In this document: in pieces, positions 12,314 to 24,800 of the stretch | How the letters are laid out: every line of letters begins with the position of its first letter | How positions within the stretch are numbered: position 1 is the first letter of the stretch | Assembly: GCA_028554795.2 (NCBI GenBank) | Contig: CM068835.1 | Coordinates: 54,338,219-54,402,218, forward strand | DNA length: 64,000 bases | DNA from: Sinohyriopsis cumingii | Lineage: Eukaryota; Mollusca; Bivalvia; Unionida; Unionidae | Direction of reading: 5' to 3' | Notes under the pieces: generated by a model | Seen by the model: only the letters and a program-made list of their open reading frames with translations | Told to the model about the DNA's origin: nothing | The model's database searches: none | Program-made: the position numbers and the translations under genes

Positions 12314-13423
12314 TCACTGTGTCTTTGTGTCTAAGTTCAGTGGGCAATTCATTCCACGTTGTGGACCCTGGTATGCAAAAGAACGTTGTCCATATGACTT
12401 CGTTTTCGTAGTGGGAATAATGAGTATACTGTTGTCAGAAGAGGAGTGTAAGTATCTTGCTGGTGTGTACACATGGGTGAGGTCGGATAGGTATGTTGGA
12501 CTGGAGTCCTTTAGGGAAACGTTGCACAGATAACAAATTTTGTTTTGATTCTGCAACCGAATGGATAGCCAGTGTAGGGTACAGAGCAGCGGGGAGGTGT
12601 GCTCTGATCGTGGTATTCTAAGTCTGATCCGAGCAGCTGTGTTTTGAACTTTTTGAAGTTTCTGAAGTATATATTGAGATGAACCATACATAATTGAGTT
12701 ACAATAGTCCAGTCTTGAAAGTACTAATGAACATACAAGTGTTTTAGTTGCATCAACTGAAAGATATTTGCGAATGGAGCTGATGCGTCTCAGCTCAAGA
12801 CATGCAGCCTTGCATATGTTCATGACATGTTGGTGCAACGTGAGAGTACTGTCCAGAATGACACCTATTTTTCGTACTGACTGTGTGAATTTAATGTTGG
12901 TGTTACTGATATTTATTGTTTGAGGTAAAGGATGTGACTGATAAAGGCTTTGTGTTGTGATCGGAATGGCCTCAGTTTTATCATCATTCATCTGTAGCTT
13001 GTTACATGCCATCCATGATTTCACATCAGAAATGCACCTCTCTACGCCTTGAATGGTAGCATCAACTTCAGTTGGGTGGCTAGATTTGTATATTTGGGTG
13101 TCGTCAGCGTACAAATGGTGATGATCTATGACACTTGAGAGTGGCTGAGTATATAGAATGAAGAGAACAGGTCCAGGAACAGACCCCTGTGGAACACCAC
13201 AACATAGATTAACTGGGCTGGAGTGCATTCCATTTGCAGACACAAGTTGTGTCCTGTTGACCAAGTAGGACTTGAACCACAGTAAGGCTGTATCATGAAT
13301 GTCAAATACATCCTGGAGACGGTGAAGTAATATATAATGGTCTATTGTGTCAGATGTTTCAGACAAGTCAAGAAGGGTGAGGACTGTAATCTTTCCGCTA
13401 TCCAAAGCAGAGAGAAATGTCAT
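12314..13423 (-). pseudogene. LINE reverse transcriptase, C-terminal half
   Basis: A 369-codon open stretch holds the RT catalytic core: 'GVPQGSVPGPVLFILY' (palm/fingers motif), then 'HLYADDTQIYKS' with the catalytic Y-A-D-D. Downstream come the thumb and the C-terminal segment with 'RLDYCNS' and 'LHWLSI', both typical of CR1/L2/Jockey-group LINEs. The upstream RT segment lies in another frame (13610-14365), with 'KNYRPVSNLPF' and 'HSTETTLLKVVND' readable between 13600 and 13424 across an in-frame stop. The enzyme would have copied its RNA at a nicked target site; this copy is dead as it stands. Confidence 0.88.
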
Positions 13424-13609
13424 TAACTACTTTTAGAAGAGTAGTTTCAGTACTGTGGCAAGGGCGATATGCATATTGTACATTCAGATGAGATACAAGT
13501 TGGGATAGAACAACCTTTTCTAAGATTTTTTATATGAATGGAAGATTAGAAACTGGGCGGTAGTTCTTTAAATCGTTATGGTCGAGTGTTGGTTTCCTCA
13601 GCCGAGGCT

Positions 13610-14365
13610 TTATAATGGAGGTTTTAAAAATGATGGGAATTCCCCGGATGAGAGAAAGGTATTAATAATATCAGTTAGTGAAGACAATACTGGATCTAAG
13701 CACTCAAGCAGCAGTGATGTTGGAACTGGATCAAGTTCACATGACTTTAGTACACTCTTCATCACGATTCTACGTACTAAATCCATAGAGACGGGTTCAA
13801 ATGCTGCTAATGGTTGCCGCTCAAATTCTGTATCCCAACTGTATGGTGACGACGAGTCAATTGAAATTGTCTTGTCAAGCTTATCTCTAATGGTTTGTAC
13901 TTTGTCACGGAAGAAATCGGCAAACAGGTCCGGAAGGTCGACTAGAGAGAAGGTAGTTGGAAGTGGTATACATTTGTTCCTTGACATTAGCTTGTTAGTA
14001 ATCTCGAAGAGCTCTTTGCAGCTGTAACTTTCCATGATCTTAGTACTGTAGTGGGCTGGTTTTGCTACATGGACTATGTTTGTGACGTTCTTCTTAGCGG
14101 CTTCATAGATTTGCTTATGAATAGTGAGTCTGGTGGAAAGCCAAAGCCTCTCAGCTTTACGGCGGTCTCTGTTAGCAGTGCTAAGCTGGTCCCTAACACT
14201 GCTATACCATGGCGAACACTTTTGAATTGATACTCTGCACTTGGTGGCTGGGGCATGTTTGTTGAGCAAAGAACGGAGGCATTTATCGAGTTGTTCTGCT
14301 TTATGAGGTAGGCAAGTTGTTACGTTTGCTTGGATCTCATGCATTAGTTTGGTTCTATTTATCAT
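13610..14365 (-). pseudogene. LINE region between endonuclease and RT core
   Basis: A 251-codon stretch continues the LINE polyprotein upstream of the RT core. It includes the helical linker with 'WYSSVRDQL', a conserved feature of the region between the endonuclease and RT in CR1/L2-like elements, and ends near the RT segment that begins 'PVPTSLL'. It is separated from the next frame by one frame change. Confidence 0.8.
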
Positions 14366-14499
14366 ACGGAGGTTTCTCTTAGTAGCAAATAAAGGTGGAG
14401 GGTTAGGGACTGATACGTCAAGATGGCATATAATGCAGAGGTGATCTGATGCAAGTTCGTGGGATACCAGGGAGGAACGTAGAATATTATCATCAGGTC

Positions 14500-15110
14500 T
14501 AAGAAGAATCCAGTCTAAAATGTAACCATGTTTATGGGTGGATGGTTAACTGACTGTTTGAGGTTACAAATATTAATGGAATCTAGGAGTTTTGATCGGT
14601 TTGGGTTTCCGGGACAGTCAAAGTAAAAGTTGAAATCTCCAAGAATAATCAGGTTGCCACCTATCGAATTTCGATGCTCCAGGAGATTCGGAAACTGCTC
14701 CAAAAAGAGATTCGGTCAGCTTGTTTTTTCTACTAGGAGGAGGGCGGTATAGGCAGAAAAAAATGTGCCTGTGTAAGTGTGGTTTGGACTAGTTCAAACG
14801 ATGTGTAGTATAAATTAAAAGTTGTGGTGTGGTTAAGACGTTTGATCATTGAATTCTTTGTGATGACAGCAGTTCCACCTCCGCGAGATTGGCCGGGGAA
14901 CGACTTGATGGAGTAACCGGTGGGTGTTAGATCCGCGCACTTAGGCTCATCGCCTGATGTTTTTAGCCATGTTTCTGTCAGGAAAAAGACGTCGATATTC
15001 TGACTGTGCGCTTTTCCGGTGGTCCTACTGATTGGGCATTGAATAATGCAATACGCAAAAGTATCTCTTGGATAGTTGACACAAAGGTTGACGATTTAAT
15101 ATGGATTTGA
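14500..15110 (-). pseudogene. LINE apurinic/apyrimidinic endonuclease domain
   Basis: Pieces of the EEP-type nuclease can be read in several frames: 'ALFNAQSVG' near 15040 (N-terminal strand with the catalytic Asn region), 'FFLTETWLK' near 14980 (catalytic Glu) and 'LIILGDFNF' near 14630 (G-D-F-N motif). The frame changes between them, so the domain is broken. In active LINEs it nicks the genomic target. Confidence 0.78.
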
Positions 15111-15120
15111 ATTAGGTTAT

Positions 15121-15597
15121 CTAAGTTAACGGTCGCATTTTTAAATTGTTGAGCAGGAAAAGGCATAAGGGAGATAACTGGAATTCTTCGTCCTGTTCTA
15201 CGCCGGCCAGCTTTGAAACAACGTTTCTTTTTTTTCGCTTCTGTTTACATTTAAGTAATAATGAATGTAGTCCCTGTTCGTTTAGTCTAGAGCACAGTGT
15301 AGTGTGAAGAGCCAAGGAGTGGTCATGTAAAGCAATTAATGAGGGTCCATCATAGCATAAACGGGTTGACTGGCGAGTATCACATGATGGAGGTTTGTTC
15401 AACAACAAAAGAAGTTGTAGCAGTGGAGCAAGACAGCTGAGAAAAAGTCTAATTTTCTCGTTTCCAAAATAAAGAGATGAGGAAACACATACGAACTGAA
15501 CAGCCATTGCATGATGAACACAATAACGTAGACGAAGACAGGCAACAAGCACATATATCATGAAAAACGGCACAAAAATACAGAACAGCTGCTTCAA
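15121..15597 (-). pseudogene. LINE 5' coding region
   Basis: This open stretch lies directly 5' of the endonuclease and is in the right orientation. It is rich in Leu, Arg and Lys and contains 'LKCKQKRKKRN'. It may be the N-terminal part of the LINE polyprotein rather than a separate gene. No zinc-knuckle or RNA-binding motif is obvious. Confidence 0.5.
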
Positions 15598-15628
15598 GCC
15601 AGTTAAGCGATAGCGGCCATCTTGTTAT

Positions 15629-15775
15629 CTAACCAGTATACATTTATACAATTAAAACAAAAATAGTAATCAGTATAACTATGCATTGTATAAGTATCGA
15701 GTAAAATCAGTAGAGTTTTTCCTTTGTCGGTCATCGCCAAAGCAAAGACCCCAAGTTTATTTTATTGTGTTTACA
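15629..15775. repeat. Tandem repeat array, part right of the LINE
   Basis: The unit seen at 11600-12054 resumes here ('ctaaccagtatacatttatac', 'tcggtcatcgccaa'), confirming that the LINE inserted into an existing array. Confidence 0.8.
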
Positions 15776-16329
15776 AAACCGATTATAACTTTTAATTTTG
15801 ACAAATAAATCAATATGCCAATTAAATAACTAATTAAAGGAGAAACGAAAAGTGTGTCATTGTTTGACAACAATTAACCAGTATCAAAATTATTTTTATT
15901 TGTTTTGTTGTGCTTGCGCATTGGAAAGCATAATTATCATAGTATCAAAGATGTATAGCAAATCAAAGGTGACTTGTTTGGCAAATTGTAAGACTCGTGA
16001 ATTTAATCTTCTTAACGACTACAGTGTTATTGACGACTCGCAGGGGAGTTTAATCCAATTAATGTATTAAGGGAAACCTAAAAGGATGCCGTCATTGGAC
16101 AAAATGGACGATATCCTGGCACTAATTTGCTTGATTAATGAGCCGCCAAATTAATTAATCAGTACAAAAAGTGTTTGTTTTGCTTGCGCAGAAAAGTGCA
16201 TACTTAGCTCTGATACATTCATTATAAACATTTCGTTACTTGGTTTGTATATAAACGTCGGTAATTTTATTGCAGTTTATATCTGCTTGTCGGTTCATAT
16301 ACTAAAATCTTTATCAGTTCAGTCTAGAT
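15776..16329. other. Flank of the PHD-OTU relic
   Basis: No supported gene. The segment may hold more of the 5' part of the relic that follows, but no motif is visible. Confidence 0.4.
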
Positions 16330-17210
16330 TTTTAAATCTACAATGTCTTCGAAAAAGCATAATAGTATCGCTACAAAAGAGCAGCATTTTGGCCCTGCGG
16401 TTCATGTCGTTTAAAATGTACGTCTGGCTGCATACTTTGCAACTCTTGCAAACAATGGAATCATTCCAAATGTTAGCAGTTATCTACAGAATAATTTAAT
16501 ATCTTTTATCAAAACGATAAAGTACCATATGTATGCAACAACTGCTTCACATTAGAGATGGGGACTTCAACTAACAACTACAATCAAGGATTATGCCGCT
16601 TAGCACAGGTGTCTTGTTACGGTGTTGACAGTTACAGCTTCGCAGCAACAAGAGAGGGACAGTTCCTTGAGTCCTTTCAGTTCTGGGGGAAAAGGTCATC
16701 CCGTCTGATTTTGTGAAAATAGATCAAAACGCACAAGAAATTATGAACAAATGTGGTTTGTCTTCTTTCGGTGTACCTTCGCTATCTACTGGCGACGGCA
16801 ACTGCCTTTTCAACTGTGTATGAATTGCGTTGACGGGGAGTGAAGTTTTGCGTCAGAACTGAGGTTGCGCATATCTGAAACTGACAAGTCACGATCTGAC
16901 TTCGACCAGTTAATGGACTATTCTCCCTCCTATGAGGAATCCCTCATTTCATGCTGCACAGATGGTGGACATTGATCAATATAGACTATAATGACCCTTT
17001 CGGCTGTAGGAGGTTTACCAGTTAAGACTCTGTATCCTAGAATGAATGGTCCGTTGGACAAAACTCATTAAGTGTTGACTAAAGTATTGTCTACAGAAGA
17101 TATCAAAAACAATGCACCGCTTACCATATTATGGAGCAGAAATGGTCCAAAACGTGGACTGCCAATCATTTTGTCCCAGTTCTATAAAAGAGTGGCAGTC
17201 ATGCAAACAA
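16330..17210 (+). pseudogene. PHD-finger/OTU-protease relic (transposon-derived), copy A
   Basis: A zinc-finger segment starts at 16396 (pattern C-x2-C, C-x3-C, C-x2-C-K-x-W-x-H-x2-C, then C-x2-C at the end) and fits a PHD-like finger. About 390 bp downstream the OTU catalytic motif 'TGDGNCLFNCV' (about 16788-16820) supplies the nucleophile Cys, and 'ANHFVPV' (about 17162-17182) supplies the catalytic His. Between them 'LYPRMNG' matches the same place in the second copy at 53.5-58.5 kb. At least four in-frame stops and frame changes show it is dead. No transposase part follows; the sequence becomes unique after about 17250. OTU enzymes cleave ubiquitin-type isopeptide bonds; the role in a transposon is inference. 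Confidence 0.72.
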
Positions 17211-19657
17211 CGAACAATTTCAGCCTCCCGAAATTGTTACACCAATCGTAAGCAGTAAGCGGATTTTTTTTTCGTAAACATTGTTCATTTAATAGCTTGA
17301 TGAAATACAAAATAGTTGTCATCCAGGCAGTTTTGGGGATATTCTACTAGTCTTGAACCAATGTGTCTACTGCTATAAACGGATAGCTCTGCTTACTAGC
17401 CGACTATCGATATTTCACTGGATACATAATCTTGTGTCGCATGAATAGCCAATGTATCCGAATATGAATCGGAACAAAAATATGATATTCTGAATATTGC
17501 GAAAGCTTTCGGTGGGTAGGCGGGACCATTTTCGTCAAATAATGCAATAACATCGGAAAGTGTTAGATGATTCACCCTGGGCGGAGAGCACCACATATCT
17601 TATAATAACAACGTCCGTCACAGTTCCGATTGTCACCTGGTCTCCTTCCGCCCTCATAGTGCTCCATGTAAACGAAAGTAGTTCAAAATAATAGTTTCAT
17701 AGGCAATGAATTAGCTCGGAGGTTTATGCTACGACCTGTGGAAATGGCTGAGAGATATTCCGATCTAAATATGCAATGGAGTATTTTTTTCGACATGGAA
17801 CGAAATGGAACACTTTATGCGAAATAGAATCATAAAATATTCTTTTTGTAGTAGAATATCTTTCAAATGAATAACATAAATATAATGCATATTGGAGATA
17901 ATGTAATAATTTACATGTTTCGATCTTATTCTATGCAATGAGAATAACGGTTATCTGTGACGAAGAAGACGTTCATTATACCTAAACGACTCGTTACATA
18001 AATGTAAATCGGAAATCATCGTGAACTATTCCATTTTCTTAACTTATTCAACTATTAAATGCTATTTTACTTAAAACTTCATGTAAACATTGCTTTGCTT
18101 GATTCTGAAAAGCAAAATGGCAGTCACCACTTTCATCATGGGAGCATTAACATCTTTGAAATTCCAATACGCAACTGACAAATGTAATATCCAGGGGTCC
18201 ACACAAGAAATGTCGCGGTGTTACCAATATCGAATGTAATACACATGTGTGAAATTCAGGAGCCACATCACAAAGCTGCAGAGATTATGTTGTTTTACCG
18301 GGTTTTAACCCGGGCATGTTGTTTTAAGTGTATTCACGTTTTTGTATATAGGTTGAATTGAGATTTATGAACACATAATCAAGACCCAGTGGACAATTCC
18401 ATTCTGTACCAGTTTCACTACAATACCAAAGTTACGTTAAAGAGTACGAGTGGAGGTGATTGTCTGATCAATTCATTTTCACTTACTTAGACGTTGATGA
18501 ATCCAGCAGTGTAGCACTCCGCTATACATGCTGTGTATTTAAATGGTAACAAACCAAATCAAAGATCAGGCAACACCGACAGGATCCCAGACTGGTACTG
18601 CTCTCTAGGGCACTAATAATAACTGCACTGAATGTGCAAAATCCCAATTATTATTCTACTACAGGGGTCGTCAACCTATTTTACATAGCGTGCCGCTATC
18701 ATATCTACTGAATATGGCTGTGGAATCAGTGTATCCAAACAAAGACGGAAGCCTAAAAATTGCGTTTAAAACATTAATCACAGTGTAGAAACCACCTTTC
18801 GCCGATCCGGAAAAAGGTATAAACATAATAATCTGGATCAATAACAGACTTCCAGACAGAAACTCGTTTTGTACTAAACGGAAAGGCAAAGGAGAATTCC
18901 TTCCTTAGTCAGTTTATTCCACTCGGGAGTTTCTTTAGTTCAACGGTCACTATATTTTCTAGACGAATCTATTTTTTTAAACAGACGTGGTGTTGTTCGC
19001 CATCTTCAATGAGTTCTTCATAATTCCGTAAATTTCCGTTACTTTGTAAGTAAAATCCATTTGAAGATGTGAACACAATCGTTACACCTTTTATTTGTTC
19101 ATTTTTAAAATTGGAATTTTAATACTGTATAGGGGCTACTTGGAGACAATCAAATTATAAATATATTTTGATGAATGAAATGACTAAGTCATTGTATATT
19201 TTTATATCTATGATGCTTTACGTTGTTTTGTTTTTAATGTGAAATGTTTTCAGTCTAAGGTGAATTTTTAGAGTAATTTTTATAACAATAGATGAAAAAG
19301 TCATGGAACGAAGAACCAATCGTCAACATTTTTGTGCTAAATAGTAGTGACCTAGTGTTGGTGTGCACCACATGCCATCCCATCACAAGATACACAGAAT
19401 GGTAAAGTTAATGACAATAGATGCAGTGGTCTGAAAATCTGAAGAACTGATAAGGAGGATGGACACTTTTTAAAAATAAAAAGCAATTTTGAAACAGAGC
19501 TTGAAAAGTTCTATATAGTAACCCAGTTTTGGTGTGAAACATGTCCATCCTATGTTGTACTTCCAGAATATGTTTGGTTACAATAGACTGTGTGTTAACA
19601 TTATACCATGGATACACATTTTGAGTCAGTGTGTGTATGTTTGTGTGTGAGTGTGTT
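17211..19657. other. Unique AT-rich DNA, nothing recognised
   Basis: No exon is supported. A small GC stem (ccgggtt-tt-aacccgg) lies near 18300. From 19300 to 19550 and again at 20300, 26630 and 26930 there are diverged copies of a phrase like 'gtgacccagttttggtg', part of an old dispersed repeat. Confidence 0.45.
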
Positions 19658-19980
19658 GGAATTTTAATGTAGCTTTAATAATTTTGCAGTCATATCGTTA
19701 CCATGTCTGCAGTGTGGCAGTTTTATAGTAATGTCTATCACCGGGGCATCATGCCGCAGACATGTAGCATGATGCCCCACACAGTCACATTATCCTGACA
19801 CCATACCGACCAGTCAGACCGATCAGTCCTAACACTAACCTCTTAATGCTGAGCGCCAAGCGAGGCAACTGTTAGTACCATTTTTGTAAGTCTGTGGTAT
19901 GACTTGGCCGGGGATCGAACCCACGACTTCCCTCATCCGAGGTGGACGCTCTAACCACTAGGCCACTGGAGCGGTCTGAG
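19658..19980 (-). mobile_element. tRNA-derived SINE, second family, copy 1
   Basis: On the - strand it starts with a tRNA-like head (A box near 19958; B box 'gggttcgatcccc' at about 19910-19922) and continues with 'ttacaaaaatggtac', 'gctcagcattaagaggtt' and an internal palindrome around 19745-19780 in which 'ggggcatcatgc' pairs with 'gcatgatgcccc'. The 3' end is AT-rich. Same family as the copies at 29568, 30340 and 38049. Confidence 0.85.
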
Positions 19981-20574
19981 GCATTTGGTAATAGTTTCTG
20001 GAACGTAGAGTAACATGTTTTTGTGTGTAGCATGTTCAGCCCAATATGCACACACAGTTAAAGGTTTATGTAAATATGTTTTAATTTGTAGGAGTTATGG
20101 CCCAGATGGGAAGGATGGACACAAAGTTTATAAATTTTGACGTCTGGGAAATTAGGTGACTGTCACCAGCTCTGGTAAGCAACACACAGCAATTGTAAGC
20201 TGCACCTTTAGAACAAGTTTGGTAGCATTAGTTAAAACTGTTGTGGAATGAGAACCCGCACACAATTTTTAACCATCAGTTGCGCAGTAAATCCTAGAAA
20301 GTAGGTTACAGTGACCCAGTTTTGGTGAACAAGACACGCTTACTCCATGTCCACACACAGTACAAATTAATATTAATAAATAATGCTTTATATGAGTTAC
20401 AGCATCAGTAAGGAAGACAGAAGGATGAACAAAGTGAATCCTATATACCTCTTCCTCACTGGCATGACAATAAAAAGAAAATATTATGAAACTGATGCAA
20501 CTCTTGAATAATGACCATTTTTTCATGGTTGCTTCTTTCTCAAAACTGAAGTAAACTTATGGTTAAGAGGCTCA
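19981..20574. other. Spacer, nothing recognised
   Basis: No gene; contains one copy of the dispersed phrase 'gtgacccagttttggtg' near 20309. Confidence 0.45.
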
Positions 20575-21880
20575 AGCACGTGTGAGATAGCTGACTAAGC
20601 CTAAAAATCAAGGCTAAGACGCCCAATCATGCATGTATACGATAGCTGACTTAGGCCCAAAAATCTTGGCTAAGAGGCCCAAGTGTGTGTCATTTAGCTG
20701 ACTAAGCCTAGAAATCAAGGCTAAGAGGCCCAAGTGTGTGTAAGTTAGCTGACTAAGCCTAGAAATCAAGGCTAAGTGGCGCAAGCATGCGTGTATAAGA
20801 TAGCTAACTAGGCCTAAAAATCAAGGCCAAGAGGCCTAAGCGTGCGTGTATAAGATAGCTGACTAGGCCTAGAAATCAAGGCTTAGAGGCCCAGGTGTGT
20901 GTAAGTTAGCTGACTAAGCCTAGAAATCAAGGCTAAGAGGCCCAAGCATGCATGTATAAGATAGCTGACTCGACCTAAAAATCAAGGCTAAGAGGCCCAA
21001 GCATGCGTGTATAAGACAGCTGACTATGCCTAGAAATCAAGGCTAAGAGGCCCAGGTGTGTGTAAGTTAGCTGACTAAGCCTAGAAATCAAGGCTAAGTG
21101 GCGCAAGCATGCGTGTATAAGATAGCTGACTATGCCTAAAAATCAAGGCTAAGAGGCCCAAGCATGCGTGTATAAGATAGCTGACTAGACCTAAAAATCA
21201 AGGCTATGAGGCCCAAGCATGTGTAAGATAGCTGACTAGGCTTACAAATCAAGGTCGTCCGTTTAGTACGTACGCATGGATGGGGAGGGTAACCCAAATG
21301 CATACGCTTGCGTATGGCGGGGGTGTCTACTGATAATGTACGCACGCATAGGAAACGGGGGGAGGGGGCTGGGGCTCGATAATAATTTGTCTAATACGTA
21401 ACCTGTTTGACTAGGTTAAGTTGGCGTTTGAATTTTAGCGGACACTAGACAAACTTACGCAGCTTATTTCTTTGAAGCAGCCAGACAGTCAACGTCTGTG
21501 GACTATCTGTTTTATTAAAGACGTTAATATTATTAATCCTTGATCATTTCTGCGTGGATTAAATATAGAACGTTCTATTGAATTGGGGGGGCGGGGTCAA
21601 GCATACGTACGCGGGGGGGGGGGGGGTAAAAAAAGTACGCATGTGTAGGAGGAGGGGTCAAGCTTTGTCAGATTCTTGCGTACGTACTAAATGGATGGCC
21701 CCTATGAGGCCCAAGTGTTTGTCGGCTGATTAGGCTAAAAATCAAGGCTAAGAGGCCCAAGTGTGTGCAAGACTGATGAGTAGACCTAAAAATCAAGGTT
21801 AAGATGCCCAAGCATGTGTCTAGGTCCACAAATTAGAGCTAAGAGGCCCAAGTGTGTGAGATAGCTGACTAGACTTAGAT
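20575..21880. repeat. Minisatellite of 50-60 bp units, interrupted
   Basis: More than a dozen units contain 'atcaaggctaagaggcccaa' followed by a variable 'gtgtgtaagttagctgac' or 'catgcgtgtataagatag' part. The array is split at 21255-21708 by an unrelated inverted-repeat insertion and resumes to about 21880. Confidence 0.92.
21255..21708. mobile_element. Terminal-inverted-repeat insertion (MITE-like)
   Basis: The left end reads 'tttagtacgtacgca' preceded by 'gtcgtccg'; the right end is its inverse 'tgcgtacgtactaaa' followed by 'tggatggcc'. The interior has G-rich runs (14 G at about 21614) and no coding frame. It splits the minisatellite cleanly. About 450 bp, so a non-autonomous DNA transposon is the simplest reading. 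A target duplication is not obvious. Confidence 0.75.
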
Positions 21881-24800
21881 TCATCTCCAAATCAAATATA
21901 ATATTAATTTGCAGGTTAAAACAGGTTCAAAGACATTTTGACCTGGTTGCATTTAACTTGCAAACAGTTTATAGGCTTCCAAAGATAGACAACTATTGTA
22001 GAAAAATGTATAATAAAATAAAAAAAGATTTTTAACAATTTGAATTTATAAAGATTTCTTTAAATTACCATAGTAGTTTTAAAAATGTCAGAATATGTTT
22101 TCCAACTGGTTGATGCAAAAACAAACGATTGCTATGGAGACTATAAGATACAACAGTGACTAGAACATGCCACATAGAAAATTTCCCTAAACTTTGATAA
22201 CATTAAATGAAAAGGCTTTAGAGATATCAAATTTATGCTTCTCACCTGGCAGCCATCAAGACCATGAGATACAGTAATGTGATAAATATTTCCTCCAATT
22301 CCTCCAGATTCAGCGGGGTATCACTCCAAATACAAAGACCTATCCTACAGAACCCGAGATAGACCTCCATCTGTGTGGCTGTCAGCATTTTCTTTCAGGT
22401 TTCCTATTCATTTGTAGAATTATGTTCAGATGCCTTCCTTTAAAATCTCAAGCCCCATCCAACCATAGTCAGTCTGAATTTAACCATGTATAGTATAGAG
22501 TACCAATCCAGTTTACACAAAACTCATTCCAATTACCAGCTCCTCACCAAATTCAGCATCATTATTCAAAAGTATTACAACAATGTAATACTTTTTTATT
22601 CTTGAGCCAGAAATTAATTTTTTTTTACTGTTGTATGATCAGGAGTGGTAATAATGGATTGGTTAGTTATCTGGTTATTTTGTAATGGCACTTTCAAAAT
22701 ATTTTTACTTATATCGTGCAGCGAGTGTGGCCACTAAGTCCTATTACCAGGGACAAATTCATTAGTTTGTAAAGGCACTTTCAGCACATTTTTAGTTATA
22801 TCATGCAGTGGAAATGGTTAATAAGTGCCGTTATCAGGGACAAACTGTGGCAGCTGACTCAGGCTGGCCAGAGTGTGTATCAAACTGGTAACTCTTTAAA
22901 TATGTGTCTAACGCATTACAAACTGAACTACTGTGGCTCCCCACAATAGTGAAAATACAATATTAGCAATGTAAGTATTGAAGTGTCAAATCAATGCTGG
23001 AGGATCAAGAAAAGTAGTAAATCAAGTCTGTAAGTGACATATCTGGTGGTTTAGCAAAAGGGCATTATAATAAGTCTTGAAGAACTGTCTTAACACTTAT
23101 TAAGCATATATCATATCTACTTGAAGCATTGCAGACCTGCCGACCCTAACAAACCTTTTCAGGAAGACAGTCAATAGTTTTCCAAAAGTGAGACCAATTT
23201 TCAGTAAGGTGTAAGAAAATATGACGTACTGCAGTAAATACTGATGACCTAATGGAAATGTTCAGAAGTTCATTAAATAAACTTAGAAAATGACCTCCAG
23301 TTCATTTTCAGAAAATGAAGTTCCAAATCCAATGGTATTCAATGGTTCCTTGTTTTTTATATCAGGTTGTGGCACAGGAATCTTTTCTCTTTCTGTAAGA
23401 TGACATGACATGAAGTTCAATAAATGTGATTTTTGCCTTTCCTGTTTTAAATCTAAGCTTAGCCAAGAATATGATGATTCCATTTAATGCCTAAGTGCTA
23501 ATTATTTGAGCATTTAAAAAGCTGACTGTCCCTTTCACCGTCATTGTGTTTTCATTTGTTGAAGATTTCTAGACAATGATGTAACCGAAAAGCAACATTT
23601 TGGAGGTGTTTTGTATAAATGAACATGGGCATATTAAGTGTTAAAGGTACTCTGACCAGCTCAACATAAATCTATTATGGAAACCAAGAAGTAGACAAAA
23701 CCCAGACAAGCCAATACCATAATTTTATTAAAATGATAAAATGTTCATATTTTTTGTATTATTCCATAAATCAATAATTTAAGGGCTATTTCAATTAGTG
23801 ACCTTTACCTTTGTTCCTGAACTAAAGTTACTTCATAGAAAGCATTTTGTTCTTATTTGGGTTGCCATAACCTCTGATTTCTAGTCCACAGAATTTATAG
23901 GTTGCTTCATTAACTTAAGTGCAAGCCAACCACAGAGTTTGGTCAAAGAACTTATTCTAGAATAAAGGTTTTTCTGCAAACTCCATTTGTCTTTGACCCC
24001 ATCCCCAAATCAATAATCCCCTTCTGTACCTTAAACAGGGGTACACAAATTTATACGATCTATGATTGTGCCTGGGCAACCAGCTCTGCAAATATGGTTG
24101 CCCAACAGATTCTTCTACTTGCCCAGTAAATTATTGCAGTTGTCCCTTAAGACTGTTAGTCCTAATGACACATTAATACTTTATATCATCAGTCCTACTA
24201 GTGCAAAGTGTCACACACATATAAAACCTATTTGAGATCAGCTAATAAATAATATTTTTTTACAAATTTTGTTCCACGCTGTCTTGTTGTCTGTCAGCCT
24301 TCTAGTAGTTGGCAAACCCTAACCAAAAACTTATCCATATTTTATTTCTATCTGGTTCACATTATCATTAATCCATTATTAAAACTGTGCTTAAATTAAT
24401 GGGGATCAGTAAGCTTTCCACATGAGATTTTTGTTTAGCAATTACCTCACAAGCCAATATAATAAACAAATTGGGATTGGTTTAATTATTTTAACTTTCC
24501 ATATTCTTTGCCATACTCCATTAGCTCATGTTAGCCTCCTCCAGCCACTGTCACATGCTATCTGTGTCCATTTCTTCAATTGAACAATAAAAAAGTTTAA
24601 TACTAGATCACAGGCATTCAGTGTGTCAAGCTGAAGAAACCACTACCCACTGGTGGTGTGTTGACAAATGACAAACATTCACTAGTCTTGTTCTTTTAAG
24701 AGCTCACAAAGAGGGCTGTTACTATGGACTATGATTACTTAATCAAATGAGTAACTGACACATTTGGATTGATGTTATTTCTTATGTACAGCGATCACCC

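Larger units (their letters stand above)
12055..15628 (-). mobile_element. Non-LTR retrotransposon, CR1/L2-like clade
   Basis: On the - strand the element starts near 15628 with '...aagatggccgc', carries an endonuclease (about 15100-14500) and a reverse transcriptase (about 14365-12314), and ends in an (ATT)n tail (12082-12055). It sits in the middle of the 11.6-15.8 kb tandem repeat; the sequence 'ctaa' is found at both junctions (12051-12054 and 15629-15632) and may be the target duplication. Full length at about 3.6 kb but broken by at least one stop and frame changes, so inactive. CR1/L2-like clade is inferred from the RT motifs and the simple-repeat tail; a clade call needs a tree. Confidence 0.88.

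Noticed and set aside
12285..12533. Short + strand frame
   Set aside because: Antisense of the LINE reverse transcriptase.
13578..14027. 149-codon + strand frame
   Set aside because: Antisense shadow of the LINE on the - strand, which carries the recognisable RT motifs.
20575..21880. CRISPR-like array of repeats
   Set aside because: Units are contiguous, with no unique spacers, and the genome is eukaryotic; it is a minisatellite.
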